Positions 47,684 through 56,755 of a stretch of 64,000 bases of DNA are shown here, piece by piece (position 1 is the first letter of the stretch; every line of letters begins with the position of its first letter). The notes beneath the pieces were generated by a model. The model made no database searches. It saw only the letters and a list, made by a program, of their open reading frames with translations, and was not told the origin of the DNA. The DNA is taken from assembly GCA_008011715.2 (NCBI GenBank), contig CP136508.1:3596001-3660000 (forward strand). Reading direction: 5' to 3'. Source of the DNA: [Empedobacter] haloabium. GTDB taxonomy: Bacteria > Pseudomonadota > Gammaproteobacteria > Burkholderiales > Burkholderiaceae_D. A program made the position numbers and the translations under genes.

Positions 47684-48073
47684 TCAGCGCGGCAGTTGCG
47701 CCACCACCTTGATCTCGAAGTCGAAGCCATACAGCCACGTGACGCCGACGGCCGTCACGGTCGGATGCGGCGCCTCGCCCCAGAACTCCTGCGCGACGGC
47801 CCAGATGCGCTCGAAGCGTGCCGGCGGGTCGACGATGAACACGGTCACGTCCACCACGTCGGCGAACGAGCAGCCGGCCGCCGCCAGGATGTCGTTCAGG
47901 TTGGCGAAGGCGCGCCGCACCTGCGCGTCCAGCTCCGGCTCGGGCGAGCCGTCCTCGCGGCTGCCGACCTGGCCGGAAACGAACAGCAGGCCGCCGGCGC
48001 GCACGGCCGGCGAATAGCGGTTACGCTCATACAGGGCCTGGCGGCCCGCTGGAAAAACGACGTCTCGCGTCAT
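47684..48073 (-). CDS. RidA-family protein, divergent from LysR regulator
   Basis: RidA/YjgF-family protein, 129 residues from ATG 48073 (MTRDVVFPAGRQALYERNRY). It carries the family strand GLLFVSGQVGSREDGSPEPE and QVRRAFANLNDILAAAGCSF. The upstream in-frame extension crosses the LysR promoter and is not coding. It is divergent from the LysR gene at 48186 and a likely target of it. Substrate unknown; it differs clearly from the RidA-like protein at 35773. Confidence 0.88.
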   Translation of the reverse strand: MTRDVVFPAGRQALYERNRYSPAVRAGGLLFVSGQVGSREDGSPEPELDAQVRRAFANLNDILAAAGCSFADVVDVTVFIVDPPARFERIWAVAQEFWGEAPHPTVTAVGVTWLYGFDFEIKVVAQLPR

Positions 48074-48086
48074 GGCATCACTCCTC

Positions 48087-48174
48087 TTTGTTTGGAATGG
48101 CCGAACTGTAGCCGGTGCCGCCCGACCGATAAACGGCCAATACCCGTCAACACTGTTTGTATAATCCAAACAAA
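48087..48174. promoter_or_regulatory. Operator-like inverted repeat and -10 in the ridA-lysR gap
   Basis: TTTGTTTGGA (48087-48096) and its exact inverse TCCAAACAAA (48165-48174) lie near the two divergent start codons. A consensus TATAAT (48160-48165) facing the LysR gene overlaps the second arm, so a protein bound there could repress lysR. A matching -35 is weak. Confidence 0.55.
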
Positions 48175-48185
48175 CAGGAGATCGA

Positions 48186-49109
48186 ATGGACCGGTTCCAC
48201 GCCATGCAGGCCTTCGTGCGCGTCGTCGAGACGGGCAGCTTCACCAAGGCCGCCGCCGCGCTGCACCTGAGCCGCACCACCGTCACCCAGCTGGTGCAGC
48301 AGCTGGAGGCGCGCCTGCGCGTGCAGCTGCTCAACCGCACCACGCGCAAGGTCAACGTCACGCCCGACGGCGCCGCCTACTACGCGCAGCTGGTGCCGCT
48401 GCTGGCCGAGCTGGAAGCCATCGAAACCGGGCTGCCGGGCGCCGCCACGGCGCCGCGCGGCAGCTTGCGCGTGGACGTTCCCAGCCCGCTGGCGACACTG
48501 GTGCTGATGCCGGCACTGCCAGCCTTCCACGCGCGCTACCCGGACATCGAGCTGGAACTGGGCGCGAGCGACCGCAAGGTGGACCCGATCGCCGACGGCG
48601 TCGACTGCATCGTGCGCGGCGGCGCCGTCACGGACAACGCGCTGAAGGCACGCCACGTGGCCGACCTGCGCCTGGGCGTGTACGCGGCCCCGGCCTACCT
48701 GGCGCGAGCGGGCGTGCCGGTCCATCCGGAGGAGCTGGCCGACCGGCGCCACCGCATCGTCGCCTACCGCTGGTCCACGCCGGACGGCCACGCGCCATAC
48801 GCCATGCGGCGCGGCGCCGAACAGGCCTGGGTGCGCGGCCGCCACGTGGTGCGCACCGACGACGGCAATGCCTACCTGGCGGCCGGCCTGGCCGGCCTCG
48901 GCGTGCTGTGGCTGCCCGATTACATGGCGCGCGCGCCCGCCGCCGGCGGCGCGCTGCTGCCGCTGTTCGCCGACTGGCAGGTCGATCCCATGCCGATGCA
49001 TGTCGCGTATCCGGCCACGCGCCATGTCAGCCGCCGGCTGCGCGCCTTCATCGACTGGATCGTCGAGCTGATGGCCGACCAGCACCCCGTGACCGCAACG
49101 CGACGATAA
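48186..49109 (+). CDS. LysR-family transcriptional regulator
   Basis: LysR-type regulator, 307 residues. The N-terminal winged helix (MDRFHAMQAFVRVVETGSFT, KAAAALHLSRTTVTQLVQQL) is followed by a periplasmic-binding-like effector domain (RGSLRVDVPSPLATLVLMPA, DCIVRGGAVTDNALKARHVA). It belongs to the group resembling DsdC/AaeR-type single-gene regulators of an adjacent divergent gene. The effector is unknown. GGAG precedes the start by a few bases. Confidence 0.93.
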   Translation: MDRFHAMQAFVRVVETGSFTKAAAALHLSRTTVTQLVQQLEARLRVQLLNRTTRKVNVTPDGAAYYAQLVPLLAELEAIETGLPGAATAPRGSLRVDVPSPLATLVLMPALPAFHARYPDIELELGASDRKVDPIADGVDCIVRGGAVTDNALKARHVADLRLGVYAAPAYLARAGVPVHPEELADRRHRIVAYRWSTPDGHAPYAMRRGAEQAWVRGRHVVRTDDGNAYLAAGLAGLGVLWLPDYMARAPAAGGALLPLFADWQVDPMPMHVAYPATRHVSRRLRAFIDWIVELMADQHPVTATRR

Positions 49110-49150
49110 GCTATAGTGGCATTGACACTTAGTAATCATCTACCCTGCCC

Positions 49151-52100
49151 GTGACCCACCTCCCTTCCCTGCGCCACGCGGTCGCCCTGCTCTGGCTGCT
49201 GGCCGCCCTGCTGCCGGCCCGCGCCGCGCCCGGCCCGGTGCCGGCCGACTACACGCACACGGCATGGGGCAGCCTGCAGGGCGCGCCAGTGGACGTGCTG
49301 AAGTTCGCCCAGGGCCCCGACGGCTGGCTGTGGATCGCCACCGCCACGGGCCTGTACCGCTACGACGGCGTGCGCTTCGAACGCAGCGACAGCGTGCATG
49401 GCCATCGGCTGTATTCGTCCAACGTCCTGGGCCTGCTGGCGGCGCGCGATGGCGCGCTGTGGGTGGGCTACCGGCTCGGCGGCGTGACGGCCTTGCGGCC
49501 GGACGGCGCCCGCACCTATATGGAAGCCGATGGCCTGCCGGGCGGCGCCGTGTTCCATATCGCCGAAGCGCCGGACGGCACCGTCTGGGTGGCGGCGCGC
49601 GACGGCGTTGCGGCCCTGCGGCCGGGCGCCAGCCGCTTCGAGCCGCAGGGAGAAAGCGTCGGCCTGCCGGCACGGCGCATGTTCCAGATCCTGTTCGCGC
49701 GCGACGGTACCCAATGGGTCGCGGCCCTGGGCGGCGCCTTCTTCCGGCCGCCAGGCGCGGCGCGCTTCACCCAGGCCTGGCCGCGCACCACGCTGATGGC
49801 GATGGCCGAAGGGCCGGACGGCGCCATCTGGGCCAGCGACGACCAGAGCCGCTACTACCGGCTGCACACGAGCGCACCGGCGCAGGCGCCGCGGCCGGAG
49901 TACACGGCCAGCGGCATGCATTTCGACCGTGCCGGCCAGATGTGGCTGCTGCATCCGGACGCGGTCGAGCGCGCGGGCGCGCCGGCGGCGCAGCGGCTGA
50001 CCTTGCAATCCGGCCTGTCCGGGGCCCTGCCCCAGACCTTCTTCCAGGACCGCGAGGGCAGCATCTGGATCGGCACCTCGGCCGGCCTGGACCGGCTGCG
50101 GCCGAACCGCCTGCGCGCGCTGGCGACGCCACGGCACTTCGACCATCCCGGCATGATCGCCGGGCCGGACGGCAGCGTCTGGATCGGCGACTACGCCGGT
50201 CACGTGGCAAGCTACACGGCCGACGGCACCGGCAAGCCTGTCCTGCGCAGCGGTTTCGCGGCGGCGCACCGTGCGCCGGACGGCACCTACTGGATCGGTG
50301 ACGACCAGTCGCTGCACCGGCGCATGGCCGACGGCACATGGCAGACGGTGGCCTCGCCCGCGGGCCTGCGCGGCCTCGATCCGCAGGCGCTGCTGCAGGC
50401 CGACGACGGCGCCCTGTGGGCGTCGTTCTCCGGCGGCGGCCTGTTCCGCCTGAAGGACGGCACATGGACCCGTGACGGCGGCCTGGCTGGTTTCCCGGCC
50501 GCCCTGGCGCTGACGATGGCGCGCGCCGCCGACGGCACGGTGTGGATGGGCCATGCCCGCAACCAGGTCAGCCTGGTCGGCCGCGACGAGCGCGTGCGGC
50601 GGCTGGACGCGCGCCAGGGCCTGCAACTGGGCACGGTGCTGGCGCTGACGCCGGATGGCGGCACGATGTGGGCCGGCGGCGAGGCCGGCACCGCGCTGTA
50701 CCGCGACGGCCGTTTCCTCGCGCTGCATGGCAGTGGCGGCGAGACGTTCCGCGGCGTGTCGGGCATCGTCCGGCTGCCCGGCGGCGACCTGTGGCTGCAT
50801 GGCGCCGATGGCATCTACCGCATCGGCGCCGCCGCGCTGGCCGGCTGGCTGCGCGATCCGGCACAAGCGGTCGCGTTCGAGCGCTTCGGCGCCCTGGACG
50901 GCCTGCGCGGCCACGCTTCGCAACTGCGGCCGTTGCCGTCGCTGGTGCAGGCGCCGGACGGCCAGCTGTGGTTCGCGACCGGCAGCGCCATCGCGCTGCT
51001 GGACCCGGCGCGCATCCCGCGCAACCCGCTGCCGCCGCCGGTGCTGATCCGCGCGCTGACGGCTGGCGACCGCCACTACCCCGTCGCCGGCGGCGCCGTC
51101 ACGCTGCCGCAAGGCAGCGACACCCTGCAGATCGGCTTCACGGCCCTGTCGCTGGCGATGCCGGAGCGGGTACGGCTGCGCTACCGGCTGGAAGGCGTCG
51201 ACCATGGCTGGCAGGAGGCAGTCGGCCGGCGCGAGGCGTTCTATACCAACCTGGCGCCCGGCACCTACCGCTTCCGCGTCACGGCGGCCAACGAGGACGG
51301 CCTGTGGAACGAGGCTGGCGCGACACTGGACGTGCAGATCCCGCCGACCTTTGTGCAGACGCCGTGGTTCGTCGTGCTGCTGACGCTGGGCGGCGCGGCG
51401 CTGCTGTTCGCCGCGTACACGCTGCGCATGCGTCACGTGACGCGGCGCCTGGCCGAGCGCATGCAGGAGCGCATGCACGAACGGCTGGCCGAGCGCTCGC
51501 GCATCGCCCGCTCGCTGCACGACACGCTGCTGCAGGCGGTGCAGGGCCTGATCATGTCGTTCCACGCCCACGTGCGCCAGTTGCCCGCGGGCACGCGCGA
51601 GCGCGAGCGGCTCGACCTGGCGCTGGACCGCGCCGACCGCCTGCTGGTCGAAGGCCGCGACCAGATCATGGACCTGCGCGCCAGCGCGCCGCCGCCCGAC
51701 CTGGCCGAGGCGCTGCGCGAGTTCGCCGCCGGCCTGGCCGAACCGGCGGCGCAGGCGTTCGAGATGACGGTGACCGGGCTGCGCCAGCCGCTGCGGCCGC
51801 AGGTCAGCGAGGAATTGCAGGCGATCGCGCGCGAGGCGCTGTGCAACGCCGGCCGTTATGCCCAGGCCGAGCGCATCGTGCTGGAAGTGGACTATGGCAG
51901 TGCCGCCTTCACCTTGCGCGTGCACGACGACGGCTGCGGCCTCGACGCCGCCGTGGCGCAGGCCGGCGGCCGGCCCGGCCACTGGGGCCTGGTCGGCATG
52001 CGCGAACGGGCCGCCGCCATCGGCGCCACCCTGCGCATGGCCAGCGGCCCGGGCCAGGGCACGGCGCTGGAGGTGACGCTGCCGGCGGCGCGGGCGTACG

Positions 52101-52183
52101 GCGTCGCGGAGCAGCGCGGCGATGCGGAATCGGCGACGGAGTCCGAACCGGCGGACAGCTGGTATCGGGGCCAGCAGCGCTGA
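49151..52183 (+). CDS. Propeller-domain sensor histidine kinase
   Basis: Large sensor kinase, 1010 residues, GTG start at 49151. A signal peptide (ending near AARA) leads to a periplasmic region of about 600 residues made of propeller repeats of the two-component-regulator type (QGPDGWLWIATATGLYRYDG, DREGSIWIGTSAGLDRLRPN). A Y_Y_Y domain follows (RLRYRLEGVDHGWQEA...NLAPGTYRFRVTAAN), one transmembrane helix (FVVLLTLGGAALLFAAYTLR), a HisKA_3 box (RIARSLHDTLLQAVQGLIMS) and an HATPase domain (REALCNAGRYAQA, DDGCGLD, GLVGMRERA). No response regulator is adjacent, so it is an orphan kinase. Such sensors often detect carbohydrates. Confidence 0.92.
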   Translation: MTHLPSLRHAVALLWLLAALLPARAAPGPVPADYTHTAWGSLQGAPVDVLKFAQGPDGWLWIATATGLYRYDGVRFERSDSVHGHRLYSSNVLGLLAARDGALWVGYRLGGVTALRPDGARTYMEADGLPGGAVFHIAEAPDGTVWVAARDGVAALRPGASRFEPQGESVGLPARRMFQILFARDGTQWVAALGGAFFRPPGAARFTQAWPRTTLMAMAEGPDGAIWASDDQSRYYRLHTSAPAQAPRPEYTASGMHFDRAGQMWLLHPDAVERAGAPAAQRLTLQSGLSGALPQTFFQDREGSIWIGTSAGLDRLRPNRLRALATPRHFDHPGMIAGPDGSVWIGDYAGHVASYTADGTGKPVLRSGFAAAHRAPDGTYWIGDDQSLHRRMADGTWQTVASPAGLRGLDPQALLQADDGALWASFSGGGLFRLKDGTWTRDGGLAGFPAALALTMARAADGTVWMGHARNQVSLVGRDERVRRLDARQGLQLGTVLALTPDGGTMWAGGEAGTALYRDGRFLALHGSGGETFRGVSGIVRLPGGDLWLHGADGIYRIGAAALAGWLRDPAQAVAFERFGALDGLRGHASQLRPLPSLVQAPDGQLWFATGSAIALLDPARIPRNPLPPPVLIRALTAGDRHYPVAGGAVTLPQGSDTLQIGFTALSLAMPERVRLRYRLEGVDHGWQEAVGRREAFYTNLAPGTYRFRVTAANEDGLWNEAGATLDVQIPPTFVQTPWFVVLLTLGGAALLFAAYTLRMRHVTRRLAERMQERMHERLAERSRIARSLHDTLLQAVQGLIMSFHAHVRQLPAGTRERERLDLALDRADRLLVEGRDQIMDLRASAPPPDLAEALREFAAGLAEPAAQAFEMTVTGLRQPLRPQVSEELQAIAREALCNAGRYAQAERIVLEVDYGSAAFTLRVHDDGCGLDAAVAQAGGRPGHWGLVGMRERAAAIGATLRMASGPGQGTALEVTLPAARAYGVAEQRGDAESATESEPADSWYRGQQR

Positions 52184-52279
52184 CCGTGCCGCTAGCCGCA
52201 ATGCGGCGAAATCGGGGCTGCATTGAAACCCCGCCGGTTGGCAAGTCGCGTACGCGTTGCCACCCCGGGACCGAAGACC

Positions 52280-52306
52280 GGGGTCAGACCCGGCGGGTCT
52301 GACCCC
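52280..52306. repeat. Single GGGGTCAGACCC palindrome
   Basis: Perfect 12-base arms GGGGTCAGACCC and GGGTCTGACCCC with loop GGC. It is related to the units at 33291 and 42267 but is a single unit. It lies between two convergent genes, where it may stop transcription from both sides. Confidence 0.85.
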
Positions 52307-52350
52307 AGCCCTCTGCTGATGGGCGCAAACCGCGGCGAAGGGTACGATTG

Positions 52351-52953
52351 TTACAGGTGAAATACCACCACGTCATGCCCCGCCTGCGCCGCATGCTGGT
52401 AAAACTCGCTCAAGCGCACGAAGGACGGGACCAGGAACTCGTCGCGCACGCTGTCCTCTTCCTGCCGCCAGTCCATGCCGCCCACGTGCATGCGCGCCAT
52501 GGTCTCGCGGTCGAAGGCGCCACGAAACGCGGACCATGGGAACTGCGAGAACGTGACGGCGATGCGGCGCACTGCCTTGGGCGGAAACACCCGGGCGCCG
52601 CCCAGGCCGAAATTGAGCGCCGGGTCGTGGTCACGCTCCTCGCCGCGTCCTTCGATCGCGTCCAGCAACAGGTCGTCGCCTGGCGGTGGCGGCCGGCAGC
52701 CCAGCCTGGCGACGACGCGTAGCACCTGCTCGGCATCCTGCCCGCCGGCCGTCGCGGCGGCATGGTGGCAGGTTTCGCTGCGCTTCGTGGGCGAAGCGAG
52801 CCAGGACAGCACCTGCCAGTCCTGGTCGACGTCCATCATGGCCGCACCCGCGAAACGGGGATCCTCGCGCATGTGCCAAACCAGCGGCGGCTTGGCGCGC
52901 AGCGCGGCCAGCTGGGCCGCGTCGACCTCGACATAGTAGGCGACGATACTCAC
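52351..52953 (-). CDS. DUF1877 (YfbM-like) protein
   Basis: Cytoplasmic protein of 200 residues, GTG start at 52953 overlapping the SDR stop as GTGA. The sequence shows the YfbM/DUF1877 pattern (DVDQDWQVLSWLASPTKRSE near the start; YLT-like end DEFLVPSFVRLSEFYQHAAQ, AGHDVVVFHL). Function of the family is unknown. Coupling to the SDR upstream suggests co-expression. Confidence 0.8.
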   Translation of the reverse strand: MSIVAYYVEVDAAQLAALRAKPPLVWHMREDPRFAGAAMMDVDQDWQVLSWLASPTKRSETCHHAAATAGGQDAEQVLRVVARLGCRPPPPGDDLLLDAIEGRGEERDHDPALNFGLGGARVFPPKAVRRIAVTFSQFPWSAFRGAFDRETMARMHVGGMDWRQEEDSVRDEFLVPSFVRLSEFYQHAAQAGHDVVVFHL

Positions 52954-53726
52954 TGCGCCGTCATGCCATCATCCGCCGAGATGACGGCGCCATTGATGAA
53001 ATGCGCCTCGTCGCCGGCCAGGAGCAGCATCAGGCCGTCCAGGTCTTCCGGCTTGCCGGGGCGCTTGCGCGGCAGCATGTCGATCAGGCGGCGGCCCTGC
53101 TCGCTGGCGAAATAGTCCTCGTTGATCTCCGTCGAGATGTAGCCCGGGCAGATCGCGTTGGTGTTGATGCCGTATTTGCCCCACTCCACCGCCATCGCCT
53201 TCGTCATGTGGATGATGCCGGCCTTGCTCATGCAGTAGACGCCGATCTGCGGCAGCACGCGCAGCCCGGCGACGGAGGCGATGTTGATGATGCGGTGCTG
53301 CTTCTTCGGGTCGCCCTTGGCGCGCGCGATCATGCGCTTGGCCGCTTCCTGCGCCACGAAGAAGGCGCCGCGCAGGTTGGTGTCCATGATGAAGCTGTAG
53401 TCTTCCGGCGTGACGTCCACCAGCCGCTGGGTGGTCGAGACGCCCGAGTTGTTGACGAGGATGTCGATGGGACCCGCCTCCGTCTCGGCATGGGCAATGG
53501 CGGACTTGATGCTGGCGTAGTCCGTCACGTCCAGCGCCACCACGTGGGCGGCGCCGCCATCCGCCTCGATCTCGGCGCGCAGTTCCTTCAGCCGCTCGGT
53601 GCGGCGCGAGGCCAGCACCACCTGCGCGCCCGCGCTGGCCAGGACCTTGGCGAAACGCGCGCCCAATCCCGACGACGCGCCCGTGACCAGCGCGATCTTG
53701 CCTTCAAAATTGACTTCGATGCCCAC
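52950..53726 (-). CDS. Short-chain dehydrogenase/reductase
   Basis: NAD(P)-dependent SDR, 258 residues from GTG 53726, with AAGGAG upstream. Cofactor motif TGASSGLGARFAKVL, NNSG, catalytic YCMSK. The start before MGIEVNFEGKIALVTG is preferred to the longer in-frame extension, which is not SDR-like. Segments such as DYASIKSAIAHAETEAGPID and AICPGYISTEINEDYFASEQ suggest the FabG-like branch. It lies divergent from ETF-QO (53907), so a role in acyl-CoA or fatty acid metabolism is a context guess. Confidence 0.9.
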   Translation of the reverse strand: MGIEVNFEGKIALVTGASSGLGARFAKVLASAGAQVVLASRRTERLKELRAEIEADGGAAHVVALDVTDYASIKSAIAHAETEAGPIDILVNNSGVSTTQRLVDVTPEDYSFIMDTNLRGAFFVAQEAAKRMIARAKGDPKKQHRIINIASVAGLRVLPQIGVYCMSKAGIIHMTKAMAVEWGKYGINTNAICPGYISTEINEDYFASEQGRRLIDMLPRKRPGKPEDLDGLMLLLAGDEAHFINGAVISADDGMTAQ

Positions 53727-53906
53727 GACTGCTCCTTGTTGTTCGTTGTCACGGCACGCATCCTGGGGGCGCGTGCGCAGTGTCCGATATCTTACACAAT
53801 CAGCAGTATTAGACGGGAACATCTAATACAATGCCGTTGCATTTGCGCGGGAAAAGAAGCACACTCGTGCTAATTTTTCCGTTTCACCTCTAAAACTACA
53901 ATTCAT

Positions 53907-55574
53907 ATGACAAATCTCGTTGAACAGTACGGCCCGCGCGAAGCGATGGAGTATGACGTCGTGATCGTCGGCGGTGGCCCGGCCGGCCTGTCGGCAGCCA
54001 TTCGCATCAAGCAACTGGCCCAGGAGAAGGGCCAGGAGATTTCCGTTGTCGTACTGGAGAAAGGCGGCGAGCTGGGCGCCCACATCCTGTCCGGCGCCGT
54101 CATGGACCCGCGCGCGCTGACCGAGCTGATTCCGAACTGGAAGGAGCTGGGCGCGCCGCTGAACACCGCCGTCACGGAAGACCGCGTGCTGTTCCTGACC
54201 GAAACGAAGGCGTACAAGACGCCGAACTTCATGATCCCGAAATGCCTGGAGAACCATGGCAACTACGTGATCTCGCTGGGTAACGTCGTGCGCTGGCTGG
54301 GCCAGCAGGCGGAAAGCCTGGGCGTGGAAATCTTCCCCGGCTTCCCCGCCGCCGAGATCCTGTACAACGAGGACGGCTCCGTCAAGGGCGTGGCGACCGG
54401 CAATATGGGCGTCAAGCGCGACGGTGAGCCGGGCCCCGACTTCCAGCTGGGCATGGAACTGCACGGCAAGTACACGCTGTTCGCCGAAGGCTCGCGCGGG
54501 CACCTGGGCAAGCAGCTGATGGCCAAATACGACCTGAACAAGGGCAAGGACCCGCAGGCCTACGGCATCGGCATCAAGGAACTGTGGGAGATCGACCCGG
54601 CCAAGCACCAGCCAGGCCTCGTCATCCACACGTCCGGCTGGCCGCTGGCGCACGACACCTACGGCGGCTCGTTCCTGTACCACATGGAAAACAACCAGGT
54701 GGTGGTCGGCTACGTGGTCGGCCTGAACTACCAGAACCCCTACCTGTCGCCGTACGAGGAATTCCAGCGCTACAAGACGCACCCGGAAATCCGCAAGTTC
54801 TTCGAAGGCGGCAAGCGCATTTCCTATGGCGCCCGCGCCATCACGGCCGGTGGCCTGCAGTCGCTGCCGAAGCTGGTGTTCCCGGGCGGCGCGCTGATCG
54901 GCTGCGACGCCGGCTTCCTCAACATGAGCCGCATCAAGGGCAGCCACGCCGCCATCAAGTCCGGCATGCTGGCCGCCGAGGCGCTGGTGGCCGCGCTGGG
55001 CGAAAACCGCCAGTTCGACGAGCTGACGGCCTACCCGGTCGCCTTCGAGCAGTCCTGGCTGCACGAGGAACTGCACGTGGCGCGCAACGTCAAGCAGTAC
55101 CTGAACAAGGGCCTGATCTACGGTTCGATCATGACCGGTATCGACCAGATCGTCTTCCGCGGCAAGGCGCCCTGGACCTTGCACCACAGCGAGCCGGACC
55201 ACGCTTGCCTGAAGCCGGCGGCGAACTACAAGCCGATCGTCTATCCGAAGCCGGACGGCAAGCTGACGTTCGACAAGCTCTCTTCCGTGTTCATCTCCAA
55301 CACGAACCACGCGGAAGACCAGCCGGTGCACCTGACGTTGAAGAACCCGTCGGTGCCGGTGGACGTCAACCTGGCCAAGTACGCCGGCCCGGAACAGCGT
55401 TACTGCCCGGCCGGCGTGTACGAGTTCGTCAAGAACGACGACGGCGCCGAGCGCCTGCAGATCAACGCGCAGAACTGCGTGCACTGCAAGACCTGCGACA
55501 TCAAGGACCCGACCCAGAACATCGTCTGGGTCACGCCGGAAGGCGGGGGCGGGCCAAACTACCCGAATATGTAA
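53907..55574 (+). CDS. Electron-transfer flavoprotein-ubiquinone oxidoreductase
   Basis: Inner-membrane-associated ETF-QO, 555 residues. It passes electrons from acyl-CoA dehydrogenases via ETF to ubiquinone. The N-terminal FAD-binding motif is VVIVGGGPAGLSAAIRI. The C-terminus holds the 4Fe-4S cysteines (RYCPAGVYEF, then NCVHCKTCDIKDPTQNIVWV) and ends PEGGGGPNYPNM, diagnostic of the family. A strong terminator follows 24 bases after the stop. Confidence 0.97.
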   Translation: MTNLVEQYGPREAMEYDVVIVGGGPAGLSAAIRIKQLAQEKGQEISVVVLEKGGELGAHILSGAVMDPRALTELIPNWKELGAPLNTAVTEDRVLFLTETKAYKTPNFMIPKCLENHGNYVISLGNVVRWLGQQAESLGVEIFPGFPAAEILYNEDGSVKGVATGNMGVKRDGEPGPDFQLGMELHGKYTLFAEGSRGHLGKQLMAKYDLNKGKDPQAYGIGIKELWEIDPAKHQPGLVIHTSGWPLAHDTYGGSFLYHMENNQVVVGYVVGLNYQNPYLSPYEEFQRYKTHPEIRKFFEGGKRISYGARAITAGGLQSLPKLVFPGGALIGCDAGFLNMSRIKGSHAAIKSGMLAAEALVAALGENRQFDELTAYPVAFEQSWLHEELHVARNVKQYLNKGLIYGSIMTGIDQIVFRGKAPWTLHHSEPDHACLKPAANYKPIVYPKPDGKLTFDKLSSVFISNTNHAEDQPVHLTLKNPSVPVDVNLAKYAGPEQRYCPAGVYEFVKNDDGAERLQINAQNCVHCKTCDIKDPTQNIVWVTPEGGGGPNYPNM

Positions 55575-55598
55575 GCATTGTTCGGGTAGCAAAATGAC

Positions 55599-55633
55599 AA
55601 CGGCGCCGGTGCCTTGCCCCGGCGCCGTTTTTT
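55599..55633 (+). terminator. Intrinsic terminator after ETF-QO
   Basis: 11-base arms AACGGCGCCGG and CCGGCGCCGTT followed by TTTT. Confidence 0.92.
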
Positions 55634-55760
55634 CATACACAAAAAAAGTCGAAAAAATTTCCGCATGGCACTTAATGTCCGGTTCGAGGCGGTCGTCTTG
55701 TACTCATGAGAGCGCAGAAAGCTGCTCTAAATCGAACCCCTTAAAACCGGAGTAACTAAC

Positions 55761-56660
55761 ATGCTGAGCCTTCACACCAACAACGCCGCCCTGTCCGCGC
55801 AGAACTCGCTGACCAAGACCCAGAGCACCCTGTCGACGTCGATGACCCGCCTGTCGACCGGCTACCGTATCAACTCCGCAATGGACGACGCTGCTGGCCT
55901 GCAGATCGCCACCCGCCTGAAGACCCAGACGAGCGGCATGCAAGTGGCAATGCGCAACACCCAGAACTCGATCTCGCTGATGCAGACCGCCGAAGGCGCG
56001 CTGGACGAGACCACCAACATCCTGAACCGCATGAAGGACCTGGCCACGCAAGCCGCCGACGGTTCCTCGACCAAGGACGACCAGGCCGCGATGCAAGCCG
56101 AATTCGACTCCCTGTCGAACGAACTGGGCAACATCATGACCAACACCAAGTTCGGCGGCACCAACCTGCTGACGGACACGACCGGTAAGCTGTCGACGAC
56201 GATCACGTTCCAGATCGGTTCCGACAAGGACGAAAAGATGACGGCCGACTTCTCGACCGAGATGACCGCCGTGCACTCGAAGATCAAGCTGGCCGCCACG
56301 CAGTACGACGGCGCCACCGGTGTCGCCGCGACCGCGGCCGGTACGGAAATCTCCGGTGCCGACGCTGCCACCGGCGCGACCAACGCCAACGCGACGATCA
56401 AGACCCTGTCGGACGCCATCGACTCCGTCGGCACGATGCGCTCGAAGCTGGGTGCGATCTCGAACCGCCTGGACCACGTCTACAACAACCTGTCGAGCAT
56501 CTCGACCAACACGAAGAACGCATCCGGCCGCATCATGGACGTGGACTTCGCGACGGAATCGGCCAACATGACGTCGAACCAGATGCTGCTGCAAGCCGGC
56601 ACCGCGATGCTGAAGCAGTCCAACAGCCAGTCCTCGCTGGTCCTGTCGCTGCTGCAGTAA
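55761..56660 (+). CDS. fliC: Flagellin
   Basis: Flagellar filament subunit, 299 residues. The D0/D1 N-terminus (MLSLHTNNAALSAQNSLTKT, RLSTGYRINSAMDDAAGLQI) and C-terminal coil (MTSNQMLLQAGTAMLKQSNS, QSSLVLSLLQ) are standard. The central surface-exposed part is short and Thr/Ala-rich, so the filament has a small outer domain. Codon use is restricted (CTG, CGC, ACC, TCG), as in highly expressed genes. GGAG precedes the ATG; I could not find a convincing sigma-28 box. A strong terminator follows. Confidence 0.96.
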   Translation: MLSLHTNNAALSAQNSLTKTQSTLSTSMTRLSTGYRINSAMDDAAGLQIATRLKTQTSGMQVAMRNTQNSISLMQTAEGALDETTNILNRMKDLATQAADGSSTKDDQAAMQAEFDSLSNELGNIMTNTKFGGTNLLTDTTGKLSTTITFQIGSDKDEKMTADFSTEMTAVHSKIKLAATQYDGATGVAATAAGTEISGADAATGATNANATIKTLSDAIDSVGTMRSKLGAISNRLDHVYNNLSSISTNTKNASGRIMDVDFATESANMTSNQMLLQAGTAMLKQSNSQSSLVLSLLQ

Positions 56661-56700
56661 TCCTGACGGCCGGACCCGCGACCGGGTCCGCCTGACGCAG

Positions 56701-56731
56701 AGCCAACCGCCAGCGCGGTTGGCTTTTTTTT
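56701..56731 (+). terminator. Intrinsic terminator after fliC
   Basis: 10-base arms AGCCAACCGC and GCGGTTGGCT with loop CAGC, followed by a run of T residues. Confidence 0.93.
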
Positions 56732-56755
56732 ATCCATGCATGGTAAGCTGTCTTC

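Noticed and set aside
55635..55760. Sigma-54 or sigma-28 promoter for fliC
   Set aside because: TGGCAC at 55664 has no TTGC at the right spacing (GG-N10-CC), and no TAAA-N15-GCCGATAA-like box is visible.
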